Part shown: positions 21,701 to 33,720 of the stretch, piece by piece | Layout of the letters: every line of letters begins with the position of its first letter | Position numbering within the stretch: the first letter of the stretch is position 1 | NCBI GenBank assembly: GCA_023078555.1 | Contig: CM041197.1 | Span: 9,208,842-9,272,841 of the forward strand | Reading direction: 5' to 3' | DNA: 64,000 bases | Source: Ulva prolifera | Lineage: Eukaryota > Chlorophyta > Ulvophyceae > Ulvales > Ulvaceae | Made by a program: the position numbers and the translations under genes | The notes under the pieces: generated by a model | Database searches by the model: none | Told to the model about the DNA's origin: nothing | What the model saw: only the letters and a program-made list of their open reading frames with translations

Positions 21701-24700
21701 GAGGGCCTGAGCATCTCTTCTGCATTCATGTGGACTGAGTTCATGTTTTACTCAGCATGTTTTGTGTGCTGAGTGCATATTGTACCCAGCACTCAGGACC
21801 CAGTGTCTAGACACAGTGTCTCTAGCTGGAGGCTGCGGGTTGGGCCCTGCTGGGGTGCTGAGATCACTATACTGTAATCATAAGTTACACATACCTGGCC
21901 ATTGTATGGCAAAGCAAACAAACACACCAGAGATTGGGCCCTGCTGGGGTGCTGAGATGAGTATAATGTAATGCACATACACTCAAGACCTCTTTTTTGT
22001 GTTGCCAGCACGTAAGTAAAGAAAAATAAATCTGAGTTTACTGAGCCGTGTCCTGAAGAGGAATCCTGAAGAGGACAACAATTGACGGGACCACATATGC
22101 TGGCATCAGTCAGCTCATACACCAGTTGGAAGCATGCAGGGCCACATGCAATGTGAGACAACTCCCTCAGGTGTGAAGCTGCAGGGCAGTTGCTATGCCC
22201 GTCCAGGCAGACTGCTAGAGGGGCTGCTCCACTGTGGGACAGGGGACTTGGTGTGAAATTCACAGCTGAGCATGGACTGTGCGCATCACGCTCTGTGCTG
22301 AGGTAGTAACAGACGTGCATACAACATATGCATGCACAGGAGCACATATGCATTGCACCAGTCTATCCCGTCGCAGAGGAGCTGGGAGCTGGGTGCTTGT
22401 GCGTAGTTTGTACTAAAAATCCTGTACTCCTGACATGTGGGTATCTACAGTAGATACCTGTGCCTCTCAGGCAATCTGCATGGGGCCACCGAGCCAAAGA
22501 GGCACCACGTAGCACACAGCACAAATCAAGCAATGAATCTGTTTGCACGACGCGCACTACAAACCCACACATACACACACACATGAAATTTTCAAAGCAG
22601 CCCAGCGCTTGGGGTGCCGAGGGGTGCTGAGGCAGGCATCCGTACAGCAACTGCCACACAGCAGGTGCAGGTGCGTGCCACAAGGACACATTTGGAGGAC
22701 CAGAGGAACAGGAACAGTGTGTAAACTAAGAACGAATTTGCGGGTGTGGGTGTGGGTGCGGCAGCCGCAGTGTCTGGGTGAGTCGGACTCGTCCAGATCG
22801 TTGCTGTGGCACCACAGTGCGCTGCACGCACCCAACTCTCACAGCACCACCACGCCCACCAGAAGTGCAAATCGCATGCGTACGGATTTCAGCAGACCCC
22901 TCCAGCCACGCCATGCACGCCGCCGCGTGACACTGCCTCTCAGCAGCACGGCACAGCACGGCAGGCGCACCCTAAGCTACCACAACAGCAGCGCGTGACG
23001 GGTGCCCCAACGTCCGCGGCACACGACAGCGGCAGCGGCGCACAGCGCACAGCGCACAGCGCACCTGTGTTTGTGTGAGCAGCACGTTGCAGAGGTCCAC
23101 CAGCCGCTGCGTGTGCCGCACGACGCTGCTGAGCCGCGGCGCCGACGCCTGCGACTGCCAGCCGAGCAGGAAGGTGACCCAAGACTTGGAGCGCGTGACG
23201 CTGCTAGGGTTGGGCAGGCGCGCGGCGACATGCACGAGCGCGCGGCACAGGCTGCGCGAGAGGACGCGGTAGTGGCCGACGAGGAGCTGGCAGTAGTCGT
23301 CGTTGAGGTGGTGGCCGGAGGGGAACAGCGTCGAGAGGTGCTTGCGGAAGGTTAGCGCGGCGACGACCTTCTGGCCGTGGCGGTGCGGGTCGTGCGGGTA
23401 CTGGTCGGGTGTCCTGCATTTTGTGTGGTTTCTCAGGCCATTGCAACCCACCCCCTGTACATTCGCACTGAACCCTGCCGCAAACGGCCATGGTGCCCGG
23501 ACACCAGCGATCATGGAAATTAGATATTGCGCAGCCTGATGCCGAAGCAAATCTCCCGAAAGCACCAACAGGCAGATCGCCAAAGAGCAAAGAGAAACAG
23601 AGGAAGGAAGGGAGGGGGCACACCGCGGCATCATGAGCTCCCCGAGCATCTCTGTCAGCACATCCGCCCAGAATAGCCAATCACGGTCGAGCGTCAGGCC
23701 GAAGCGCTCCGACGCCTCCCTAGACAGTACAAACTCCGCGACGGCGTTGAGCTTGCGCGTCAGCAGCGACGCTATCGACAGGCCGCGCTCGGTGACGCGC
23801 TCCACATGCATCTGCAGGCTCGCACGCGCCGCCCGCGCCGCCGCACCGCTCTGCGCGCCGCCCGTTCCGAAGAAACTCGAGTACCCGGACGGCGACGTGG
23901 CGAGGGGCGACGCGATCGAGTGCGTCGGCGTCAGCGTCGGCGTCACGTGCGGCGGGGGGGTGGCTATCGGGGCGCACGGCCGCTGGATCGCGCGCGGCGG
24001 CTCCACCAGAGCCTCCGTGACCGCGTAGTGGCTCTGCGGCGGGTCGGCTTCGTAGGCGCCGCGGCCCATCTGCGGCGCGTCCGCCGACGGCCCGGCCGCG
24101 GCGGCGTCCGCGGCCGTGAACGGGTTCCGCACGACCGCAAACGGGTGGTTGCTCATGGAGGAGCTTATTGGGGGGGTCGGCGCGGACTCGCGCGGGGAGG
24201 TGCGGGGGGAGGCGCGTGAGAGGTGCAGCTGGGAGTGGGTGGGGGAGGTGGCGGGGGTGCTGCAGAGGGAGTCCGGGCCGGCGGTGACGCGCGCGGCGCT
24301 CGTCGCGCGCGCGAGAGTCGCCAGAAGGACCATCGTGGTGTGGAACAGCTGCGCGAGGACCTTGAGGCAGAGCCACGCGACCACCGGCCGCCAGCCCTCC
24401 TGCAGCCGACGGGCACGGCGGTCAGGATCACGCATGGGCTGCGCGCATGTTGCTCGGCTCTGACATGCACGCGCGGAATCGCGCGATGAAACGCGCCGCA
24501 GCAGATCATAGACAGCTGCGTCGAGCAGTGACGGAGGGTCGGGAGAACTGCGGCCTGGCGGACCTGCGGCGTGGGGGCTGTGGCCTGAGGGTGTGATTGG
24601 TCAGATGCTCAGAGGCCAGGTCAGTGCTGATAGGTTCAGCGATGCGTGCGCAGTGGCTGCCCATGGGGAGCTAGCGGTGGAGTGGCCCAGCAGCGTGCGG

Positions 24701-25938
24701 CACGATCTGGGCGGCGGGGCGCCCCTTGATTACGCCCGTGGGCATCACTACGTGGCGCGTGGACATCGTGACTGGCATGCATGGAACATCGCGCACATGT
24801 GTTGAGACGTATGTGCACGCGACCCCCTCCCCCCCAACCCATCCTTGACTACAAGAATGCTGAAATTCTGCAGTGCCACTCCTAGGCCTACCCAGTGCCG
24901 CTGAACTCGGGCTGACCGTGCAATGCATGGGTGAGGTCACAAGAGATGAGGTACCACCAGAGCGCAGCGCCGCATGGCCCCGCGGCAGCGCGCTCCCCCT
25001 CCAGCCACCACCCCCTGTCCGAAGAAAGCAATCCGCCACGCAGCTGCTTCATGCTACTGCTGAACCCCGCCTCAACGACGCGAGCGTGCCGCTACAGGCA
25101 CTCTGACGCCAAATCGCCGCCACGCCGCCTACAAACATTTCCAGCGCACACACGCGCCCCCGCGTCCGCTGACCCTGTCAAGTGAGCAATTTGCAGTGCG
25201 CGGAGCACGCACCTTGGCCTTGCGGTGCAGCCGCCGCGACGAGTCCTCAGCCTTGCCGATCGCCGCCGTCGCGCCGCGCACGTCCGTGCTGCCGAGGATC
25301 GTGACCGCCCACACCTCCAGCGTGTGTATGCACTGCAGCAGCGGGTCGACCCACGCCCACGGCCCGCTCACCGCCGCGTCGCTCGCCGACACCCCCTCCC
25401 CGGCCCCCGGGTCCCCGCCGAGTAGGCCGAGCGCGTCCCCGCTGAGATCGTCCAGCACCCGCCTCGCGCTGCTGCCGCCGCCGCCGCCGCCGCCGCCAAA
25501 CGTGCCCGGGAAGTCGTCCACCGCGCCGCTGGGGGCCCCGCTGGCCCCCGCGCCGAGTGCTGCACCCCCCAGACTGCTGCTGCCGGCACCCATCGGAAAG
25601 CTCATGCCGCCGCTGCCGCCGGGGGGCTGGAACGCGCTGCTACTGCCCCCCATGAAGCTCCCCGCGAACGGGCTGCAGTCCCCGAACCCTGTGCCGGCTG
25701 CGGGCCAGCCGCCGTTGGCGTCCCCGCAGCCGCAGGCTATGCGGTGTAGGTATAGCTTGAAGGATGTATCAGAGGCCGCCGGGCCGGTGCCGAGGCGCTG
25801 CGCGTGTTCTAGAAGCCGCCGGAACGGCTTATCTGGGTCGTCCTCATCGGGGCCTGTGGCCGCGTCGGTGGAGGGGGTGGATGGCACGCTCGCGTGAACG
25901 GCGGGGACAGTGGCCATCTGCGCGTTGTCCGCCGACAT
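18771..25938 (-). CDS. Six-exon gene for a 757-residue protein of unknown function
   Basis: Exons on the minus strand: 25938-25213, 24399-23624, 23413-23065, 20395-20219, 19555-19397 and 18857-18771. Donors are GTGCGT, GTGTGC, GTGCGC, GTGCGC and GTGCGT, and phases agree throughout, ending at TAG. Residues 1-242 begin with an acidic region, contain a Gly/Ser/Pro-rich linker (about 90-165) and end with a helical part (WAWVDPLLQCIHTLEVWAV). Residues 243-500 start with a hydrophobic helix (VVAWLCLKVLAQLFHTTMVL), pass through a Ser/Pro/Ala-rich linker and regain order at about 425 (RDWLFWADVLTEMLGEL). Residues 501-757 look alpha-helical and globular: FRKHLSTLFPSGHHLNDDY, QRMLPDNTECFTFLAGDVD, LLSVFKQFATLWKRVSQQL. 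I do not recognise the family. The frame is open 5' of the chosen ATG, so one more upstream exon is possible. The third intron is 2.7 kb and carries three SINE copies. Confidence 0.62.
20979..21050 (-). mobile_element. Truncated SINE copy (3' part)
   Basis: TCAAGTGAAGTAATT...TTGAGCCGTATCCTGAAAAGGACGTTGACAGCTCCGAAAATGGAACGACA matches the 3' end of the full elements at 21241 and 57421. It is in the large intron of the 757-residue gene. Confidence 0.75.
21241..21503 (-). mobile_element. tRNA-derived SINE, near full length
   Basis: The copy is colinear with 57421-57676 over its whole length, with long identical blocks such as GACATTGACAACTCCGA and CTCACAGGGCCTCCTCC. Read on the minus strand it starts with a tRNA-like head: an A-box-like GGGTTGAGGACGG, an anticodon-arm-like hairpin (CCTCT...AGGAGG), the AGGTC variable-loop motif and a B box GGTTCGATTC (about 21443-21453). 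An unrelated body follows, and the 3' end is TTACTTTGCTTTACT. SINEs are transcribed by RNA polymerase III and moved by LINE enzymes; no LINE is visible here. It has the same orientation as the host gene, inside its third intron. Confidence 0.82.
21840..21958. repeat. Direct repeat, 25-bp copies 94 bp apart
   Basis: TTGGGCCCTGCTGGGGTGCTGAGAT occurs at 21840-21864 and 21934-21958, and both copies are followed by a similar TATA(A/C)TGTAAT stretch. Intronic. Confidence 0.85.
22014..22105 (-). mobile_element. Truncated SINE copy (3' part)
   Basis: GTAAGTAAAGAAAAATAAATCTGAGTTTACTGAGCCGTGTCCTGAAGAGG and later ATTGACGGGACCACATATGC match the 3' half of the SINE at 21241. A short internal duplication (TCCTGAAGAGGA) is present. 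The tRNA-like head is missing. Confidence 0.75.
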
Positions 25939-28900
25939 CTCGGTGAACCACGTTGGCAGGCGGGATGCATCGACTCGGTGAGTGGAGGACTGCGCAGACC
26001 TGCACGCGTGATGGGAGTCAGATGCCCGGGGGAAGCGCAGACGAAGGCTGCAGGAGGGGCAGGGGCGGAGGCGCACTTGCAGGATGCGATGGAGCCTGTG
26101 TCAGACATCATGAAGCTGTACAGCAGCAGCGCTTTCAGCTGCTTGTTCTGTGAAGCGCTGCAGCTCGTCTGGATCCGCTGCGCAATTATGTAGGCGGCGT
26201 TGGCGTGCAATGTCACTGCAGCACAGTTTGCTGTCGTTGGCAGATGCGGTGCAGCCACGCCGCTGTCTCCGCTTCCTACGCCCGTTTGGCCGCATGCTAG
26301 GATAGATCCCTGCCTGGAAAACGCTGTCAAGGCATCGCATGGAGCCTGAATCGTGTCAGAGGGTGACTCTTGCCAATCCAGTGCAAGCGGGTTGTTCTGG
26401 CGCATGTCCTCAGCCGCTGGGACCGATGCAACCCGGACGGGCGTGCAGCTTGAGTGCAGTGGCGATGCGACGTCAGCCTCGACGGATCACTAATTGTAGA
26501 CGTTTGTGCCCAATGACAAGGTGTCTGTTGCGTGAACGGGTCGCTACGCTGGGCCGCGCTTCCATCTGCCTAAGCGCGAGCCAGACATCTTGACAGTCAC
26601 CGTTGGCAGGGCAGCCAGCGGATAGCGCCTCCAAGTGTTAGCCCTTGTCAATATCTGCATGTGCAGCCATACGTGGTGAATTCTGGGCAGACTGCCAGTT
26701 GTGTTCCATGCTTGATGTACTTGGGGCAAACCTAGAGCTCTGCGTGTGAGATAGACTGACAGTGACAGATTCGAAGACTATACAGAGCGCAACGGTGGTG
26801 TCCGCTTCCATAGTGACAATGCGACGTATTTGAATCACGGCGCCAGATCTGATGACGCCGCGACCCGGCAGCGTTGCACAGGTCACAGGGCTCCACTTGG
26901 AGCTGCGTGGGGCACAGACACAGAATTTGCGAACCAGGCATGGAGTTCAACATGAGAGAATGGGCCAGTACATGTTGTTGGCCGTTTACCTGTCAATGTC
27001 GATGTGGGGCGCCGTGCATGGCCGCGCACCCATCATCGTTCGAAGCTACATGAGAAGATCAGCACGCACATACGGACACACACGTACAATTGGCTATCAT
27101 CCATGTTCTTTGAGTCCTAAGGACATTCAAATTGAAGTACAGCGCATGCAAGTGACTGTGTGAGATACTATGGCAGACCCACGTATCGTTGTCTTGGCCC
27201 ATCCGACACCAGTTTGTACCTGCTGCGCAAGTATCAGCTACTTCTTCCAGATGCATCGCGCGGCCTTCTCCCGCTGGCGCTCCGATTCATGCATGGCCCT
27301 TCATGGTTTACAGCAGTGTGATATCGAGGTGTCAGGCTCTGTGGCACGCTGAGCCGGATCCAGCACGCTGTGGCCACGAGAGGTCCAGCGAAACTAAACA
27401 CTGTTCATGCATGCGGTTTTTCACGATTTGTGACGCATCGCCATGTTGCTTGTGGCATGCGTACATGCAAACTTACCTGTCGCTGGGGCGATGCTGCTGC
27501 GCTGGTGCTACTGAGACGGCTGGCTGCCTCGGTTGTGGTCATCACCATACCACACTGACGAGCATCATCAAAAGGATTGCAAATAATCTTGTTCATTGGG
27601 TAAGAAATGTACGATCAGCTTGCGTCATAAATGACGCAGAAGCGTGTCAACACGATGTCTATCTCATATGCATAAGGTAGCTGGTCTCCTCTGCACAAAT
27701 GCATACATCTAGCAAACGAAACTTAACAAGGTTTTGAAAAGGAGGCACGTGCTGGCGATTGACAGAGACGCGGTTGTACATATGACGAAGCCCTCGACAG
27801 CTACCGACCTGCTGCGTGCGCGGTAGACTTCCTGTTCCTGTTCCACGACTCAGAGAAGACATCAATGTAGGCTGGCTGTGTTGCCAGCAGGTCTAGGCTG
27901 CTCCCAGCAGGACCACCTGCGGGACCGCACTTCCGGAACACCAGCAACTCGCTTGAGGCGTTGAACAAGAGCGACGTGCATAAATATTTCTGACGCTCTT
28001 GTGCACTGTTGGTTGCAGTCACTGCTCCCTATTCGGTCGGCGCCATGACAATAGCAGCTGGCCTCTCACCGCAGATCTGTTCCGCGCCGTGCAGGAACGT
28101 TCCTGGGCATCAAACATGTGTGTCGACCTGCAAGAATCCAAGCATGCAGATCCCAGACCATCGATGCATGTCACGATTGGTTCCCCCGCTAGCGCATGGC
28201 TGCATCATGAGCACCGCAATGACCTGCTCCCACAGCGCATGCGCGCTAGCTGCGGGCAGCTTCAGCGAATCCATTGTTCAGCTTTTTCGCTTTGGATATG
28301 CTGCCTGCCATGGCACCATGGAAGGATGGCATCAGATCTGCCCGCTGGTGCAGCATCGCATGAATCATCCCTGCACTTCAATCCAACGGTTCAGGTGGCC
28401 GTGACATGTGGCAATCGGCTTGCCAGAAGTGATCCTTCGATGGTTCTTGTCGGACGTTCTCGTGCCCCGGGACCAGCATGTGCCACAGCAACACAGGCTT
28501 CAGATCAGATGAGCAGAGGCCTGCAGGCATACCTAGGTACTCTTGCTCCTCCACCTTGACGTCAATCTTAACTTTGCAACCTTCAGCGTCTGTCGCTCCC
28601 GTTTCTTGGCGTCAGGCTCTTTGTGGAAGCATGGCCTGTGCCCGTCTCTGCATGTTCACAGGTGTGCGGCCACGGAGGCGGTGAGTAACCCAATGAACCA
28701 AGATCCCTGACATGGCTTTGCCCAAGAGGTAGTACCGCCATGCTTGCTTGCCGGAGCTTGGATGCTCTACCCCACCATGGGAGGCAGGGACCTGTTTTCA
28801 CGTAATTGCGTTATTGCGCAATGTTGGCATCTACGTTGCAGCCTGCTGCCTGCTACGGTGTTGGGCCTTGGGCCTGTTTGGATAGCTCTGCCTATAAGGC

Positions 28901-31900
28901 CGTGCCCTGCACCCCATCCAGGCTAGCATTTGCATTGTAGCTGCAGCAGTGAGCTTGGAGTGTCCTGCCACTGCCAATGCATGTGCTTTCAGGAACTTGC
29001 TGACCATTACAGCTTGCACTCTCAAGTGAGGTAGCGTGATGTGGCGGTCAGCAGGAGAATGCTTGGCTGCTGCTTGGCTGCTGCGCGCACTGCATCTGCA
29101 TCAGTGACTGCCGCCCCTGCCCCTGCCCCTGCCCTGCGTGGCATCTGACATATCCACAGCTTGCCCATACTTGCAGCCACAGCTGTCCTGTTCCGTCCGT
29201 CCATATCCATGCATTCGTCCATCCACGTGCCTTGCAGCCACCCCGCTGCCTGGCAGCCACACTGCGCTGTGACAGTGAGGGCTTAGAACTCGTGCCACAT
29301 CAGGTTTGGCAGTGGCTGCAGCCCACGGGCTAGGGAACACTCCTCAGCTCAGCTGTATCCCGCAGACAGCCCCTGTGTCGGGCTCTGCCACGTTCACGTT
29401 TCTATCATATTTAAACGTCAAAAAAAGTAAAACTACGTTTATTGTGCTCACAGCAACAAAGACAGGTACAGAAAACGTTGCATCCCCGGTAGGTAGAAGT
29501 CTGCCCTGCACGGCCTCCTGTCGTCCCCGAATGCCATGCTAAGTTGTTAGTGTGGACCTGCCACACGCTTGCATGGTGCAATCAGTGTTGCTCAGGGGCT
29601 GACGCGGCTGGCTCTGTGTTGCTTGACAATTCGTTTGTGTGGCTTGCTTGCCGCTTCTGTTCCCGAGGCCGATGCCCAACTGGCTGACGTTTCCCGTTGG
29701 GGTGGTGCGCCTGTCCCTGAGATCGTTGATGCTAGGGAACCTACATGCGCAGTGCCGAATGTTCGTAAGCTGCGTATGGCCCAGCCCTGGTGGCAGGCCT
29801 GCATATGCATATGGGGCGGCCGTGGCGGCTGTGTTGTGTTGCAAGGGCACCGGCGGTGACAGATGCATACTTACATACTTACATACAGAGAGGCTCGATT
29901 CCCGGCATCTGTCCTTTGTCACTACATACAGAGAACAGAATCAATGCAGTCGCGGCTGTGTGACAGGGATAAAGGCGGCGAAGGGGGCAGCACCGCGGAA
30001 AGAACACACCCACAAACCCAACACACTCACGAACCCGGTCCAATTCGCCCACACTGCAGTCACAACCGGCGCCGCCAGCGGTGCCGGAGGACAGAGGCGA
30101 TCGCGGCCGTGCACTGCTGCGGTGGGACAGCATTACATCATGCTGATCAAGTAAAGAAAACCTGGATTTACGGAGCTGTGGCAGTGCAGTGGTGTAGCGG
30201 CCATGCCACTGGTTGGCTGCAGTTTCATCGTGATGCTTTCCTCGAGCAGGTGCAGTGGCAGTGCAACAGTGCCATGCCTCGCTCGGGGGCTGCTCGGGGG
30301 GCTGCATTGTTGCGGTGGTGGCAGATCATCTGCAGTCTGCTCACGCTATCGCCGGCACCCATGCTTACAAGCACGACACACACGTGCAAGGATCCAGCGT
30401 TGTAAACTCGATTCAACCGGGATTTGATCAGCCATAGTTTTGCCGGACATCGACGACTCCGGGTCATCGGAACCACATGCCGGTGGTGAGCACCGTTGCG
30501 GTAGTCAGTGGCGTCAGAATCTCGGTCCGGATGTAGAGCACAGGCACCATGCACCGCCCCAGAAGATGGCCTGGCCATCTGCGTATTACAGAATGTTCAC
30601 GTGGACGTTTGGGCAGGTGGGTGGACGTCCTCTGGCCTCCAGGCCAACACCGTGCGTGGGCAGGGCCTGGAGAGTGTTCTGGCCATGGGTTGCGGCCATT
30701 GCACACCTGGCTCTGGATCAGACCATGGGGCTCCTTGTGTCTGATTACGGCTCAGGTATGGTAGTGGCTGTTGGTGGATCGTGAATGAGGTGGCTTGATC
30801 CTCTTGCTTACGCATATGCATATCACATGATGCATTGTCAGGTGCATCTCCTGAGCATCAGCAGTACGCAACAGAGGCAGCAACAGCAACAGGGAGCCGT
30901 CTGGATGTGCTTGAGGGCCCTGTGATGCCTCATCTGACGCCTGGCATCCTTGCCTCAGTGCTTGAAACAGAACACAGTTGACATGAGCTACAGCGCATAC
31001 TTTGCCGCATGCTTTGCCGCCGTGCTATGGCTGTGCCCATGTAGCATAATCCGATGTCTGTTCCAGGTCTGAACCGGCTGGACTTGTTCTGTATGCACAT
31101 GGCGTACACTGGTGACTCTTGTCATCCCTGCATTACCATACATGGCACCACAAGCTGTCCAGCGTATACAACGCAACATTACATCAATGCCGCACAAACA
31201 CTACACATGCACTCGTCACTGGAATTGCGGCAGATCTGCTCCGCCAGATTGCAGGTGATGCTACAGCCGTGCCAGTCGTGGACGTCGGCCCACTGAGCCC
31301 GGCATGTATGCTTCGCTATCTATTGCACGACAGCAGCTCCGAGTCCTGCACGACTCGTTGGCCAAGGTGAGCGGCCCGTGTGACCACAGAAGAAAAGCTG
31401 CCGAAGTTAGCGGCAGAACGCGGCTTGTATGCCTCTATCGGTCTCCATTTTCGGAGGTGGCAACATACCACTGGGCATGGCAATGTTTATTGTTTATGTC
31501 ACTATGCATACTTGTACTCATACCATATACACGCTGATTCCTCATCTGCGTGGGCGTGGGGAAGGAGAAAGCATTGGCGCGATGCGCCTGCAAACTAGCG
31601 TGGGCAGCTGTGCATAGCTGCGCAGCTCTGTACACACGTGTGCTAGAATCATACGACTGCTACAGAAGATCGAACGGGCCCGAGCTTGCGCAGACACAAC
31701 GCAAGCACTTTCAAACGAAGCATCTGCCAACACCAGGCACCAGTTCTTTCAATCCACGAAGCGATGCACCGCCACTGTGACGCAAAGCCTCGTTGAAACA
31801 TCTAGAGACCGGCAAGTGCTGGCTATTGCCATGGATGCGGACCGCCCAGGCATGCCAAAGTTCGCTTCGAAAACCCGATGGACTCGGTACGCGGCAGGCT

Positions 31901-33720
31901 CGATGCATGCTTGGCTTGCTGTGACCGGAGTCCGCCATCCGGGGACTCAATGGCTGGAGAGTCGGGAGCAATCCCAAACAACGGTGGCAAAAACAATCAA
32001 TGTGTCTCCAAGCTCAGCGAGCGCGGCGCTGGGGTGGTGCACTCTGGGTAGCTGTGTACATGTGCACAGGTGATGGTTAACGCTCAGCCAGGTCAGCATG
32101 CATAACGTATGGGGGCAAATGCAGTGCACGTTGCGGCAAAACGTCATCTTGGGCCCTCACATGATCCCCATACGATCTGCCAGCGCACTGCATTGCCCCG
32201 TGCACATGCAGATGCGATCCACAGAGCCACAGCTGCATCTTGCCAGATCTTGCAGGCAGTCGGTATGCATGACGCCCTGTGCAGGTAACGCGGGCCCTGG
32301 GCGATGATCGCGACGGCCTGTGCGCCCGGGCGAGCGAACCAAGGCTGCCATCAGTGCGAACAAATTGGATATACTCAGGCAGACACCTACTCATTCTGAT
32401 GCAGATCATCTGCCTGCATCAGAAGCACGCTGCGACTTCAATTAGGAGCAGCTGTGGGTGTTCCACTGCATGCACAAGACGCATCAACGTGCTGGTGCCG
32501 TCCCGAAATTGGACGAAAATTTGCTTGTCCTGCTTATGCATGCATGCCTAGATCCCCGGCCTTGGCCAGCCTTTGCGCAGGTGGCCAGGGCAGTCTAGCC
32601 AAAGGCTGCAGCATGTTCAGCTGTTGAAGGAATAGAGTGCCACTACGCCATGACCTGCCGCGGCGCACTAAGCGCGTTCTCAGCCGGGGCTGCGTGACGG
32701 ATGCGTTGTTGAAGTCACGCCGAACATGTATCTTACGTATCGATTCTGATTGCAAAGGCGGTGTGGCTCGCTAGCTGCGTGTGGGCATCGGCGCTCGTTT
32801 CGACCTCTGTACAAAGCACGCTGGTAGCGCCAGCGCTAGCAGTCACCCTCGCAAATCTATACTGTGCTCTGGGAACAAACGCAGCTTGACACCGTCTGAG
32901 AACTCAAATTCCCCCTTAGACTGGAAGATGGTCGGTTGGTGATGGTAACTGTGGGCGTTCTCGCGGCCACCTGAGCCGGTGCTGGTACGCTTTTGATCAC
33001 CCCACGGAACTGCTCAGATTTTGACAGCTTCTGTACCAACAAATGTATCGTTGATGTTCTACTGAGTATGTCTGTCAGACTTATTGAACAAATGGCATGT
33101 TGGAGTTCAAGCTGCACTCTCGGCTTCAACAGCGTCAAACACCGGCAGCTGCGGCAATATCATACCAATGGCTATGTAATTTGTTCAAGTGTATTTCATG
33201 CAGCTTCTCCCGGACTATACATCATTTTCGGCAAGCGCGATCGACTGCCGTGTCGGAGTTCAGAACATATACCTGCGTGCTGGTTAGCTATGCGTCGAGC
33301 CAGCAGCCGCGAAAGCGTATAATCGTGTTTCAGTTTATGTTGTTGAGCTGGCGCTTTGAACAATCGGACGACACAGCTGCTGTGCGGTTCCATCGAGCGA
33401 CGCCCTACTTTCTGATGTCCCTTCCTGCTGTCAACTCATTACAGATTGCCACGGGTTATGAAGTATGTACGTGGTCCCTAGAGTGGCCTACGAAAGTGTG
33501 GGGATACGGTGACAAAATGGCCATGACAACGCAGCTTCCCTGCGGGCCACAACATCTGTTTGCCATAAGGAGTGTAGAGAGACATGCTGCAAGACGTGGA
33601 CATGCAAGTTAGTTTCAAGGTGTCCGTGGCCACCGCCAATGAAAGGTTTATCATGCCAGTCGTGATGGCACATTTTGGTACTGTGCCCAGCAGGGGGGTC
33701 GATCGATACAACGGATCGCA
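25939..33720. other. Gene-poor stretch with repeat relics
   Basis: I could not assemble a gene here. A few frames look protein-like in isolation: minus strand about 27845-28010 (SSELLVFRKC, YIDVFSESW), plus strand about 31190-31370 (LVTGIAADLLRQIAG followed by a GTGAGC donor), and plus strand 32286-32360 after a TGCAG acceptor (VTRALGDDRDG, vaguely like a PP2C motif). The plus frame from the ATG at 33097 (171 codons) could belong to the 5' end of the next gene. None can be extended. The SINE/MITE composite at 30151-30480 lies within it. Confidence 0.4.
30151..30480 (-). mobile_element. Degenerate SINE relic interrupted by a foldback-MITE relic
   Basis: At 30151-30177, GTAAAGAAAACCTGGATTTACGGAGC matches the SINE 3' tail. 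It is followed at once by TGTGGCAGTGCAGTGGTGTAGCGGCC, which matches the left arm of the MITE. At about 30382-30400, CACGTGCAAGGATCCAG matches the MITE right arm. After it, GGATTTGATCAGCC...GGACATCGACGACTCCG...GGAACCACAT (about 30420-30480) continues the SINE. The simplest reading is a MITE insertion into an older SINE, followed by decay. Confidence 0.55.

Noticed and set aside
32286-32360. PP2C-like VTRALGD stretch after a TGCAG acceptor
   Set aside because: No DGHGG-type motif, no metal-binding residues and no joinable exons were found nearby; one short match is not evidence of a phosphatase gene.
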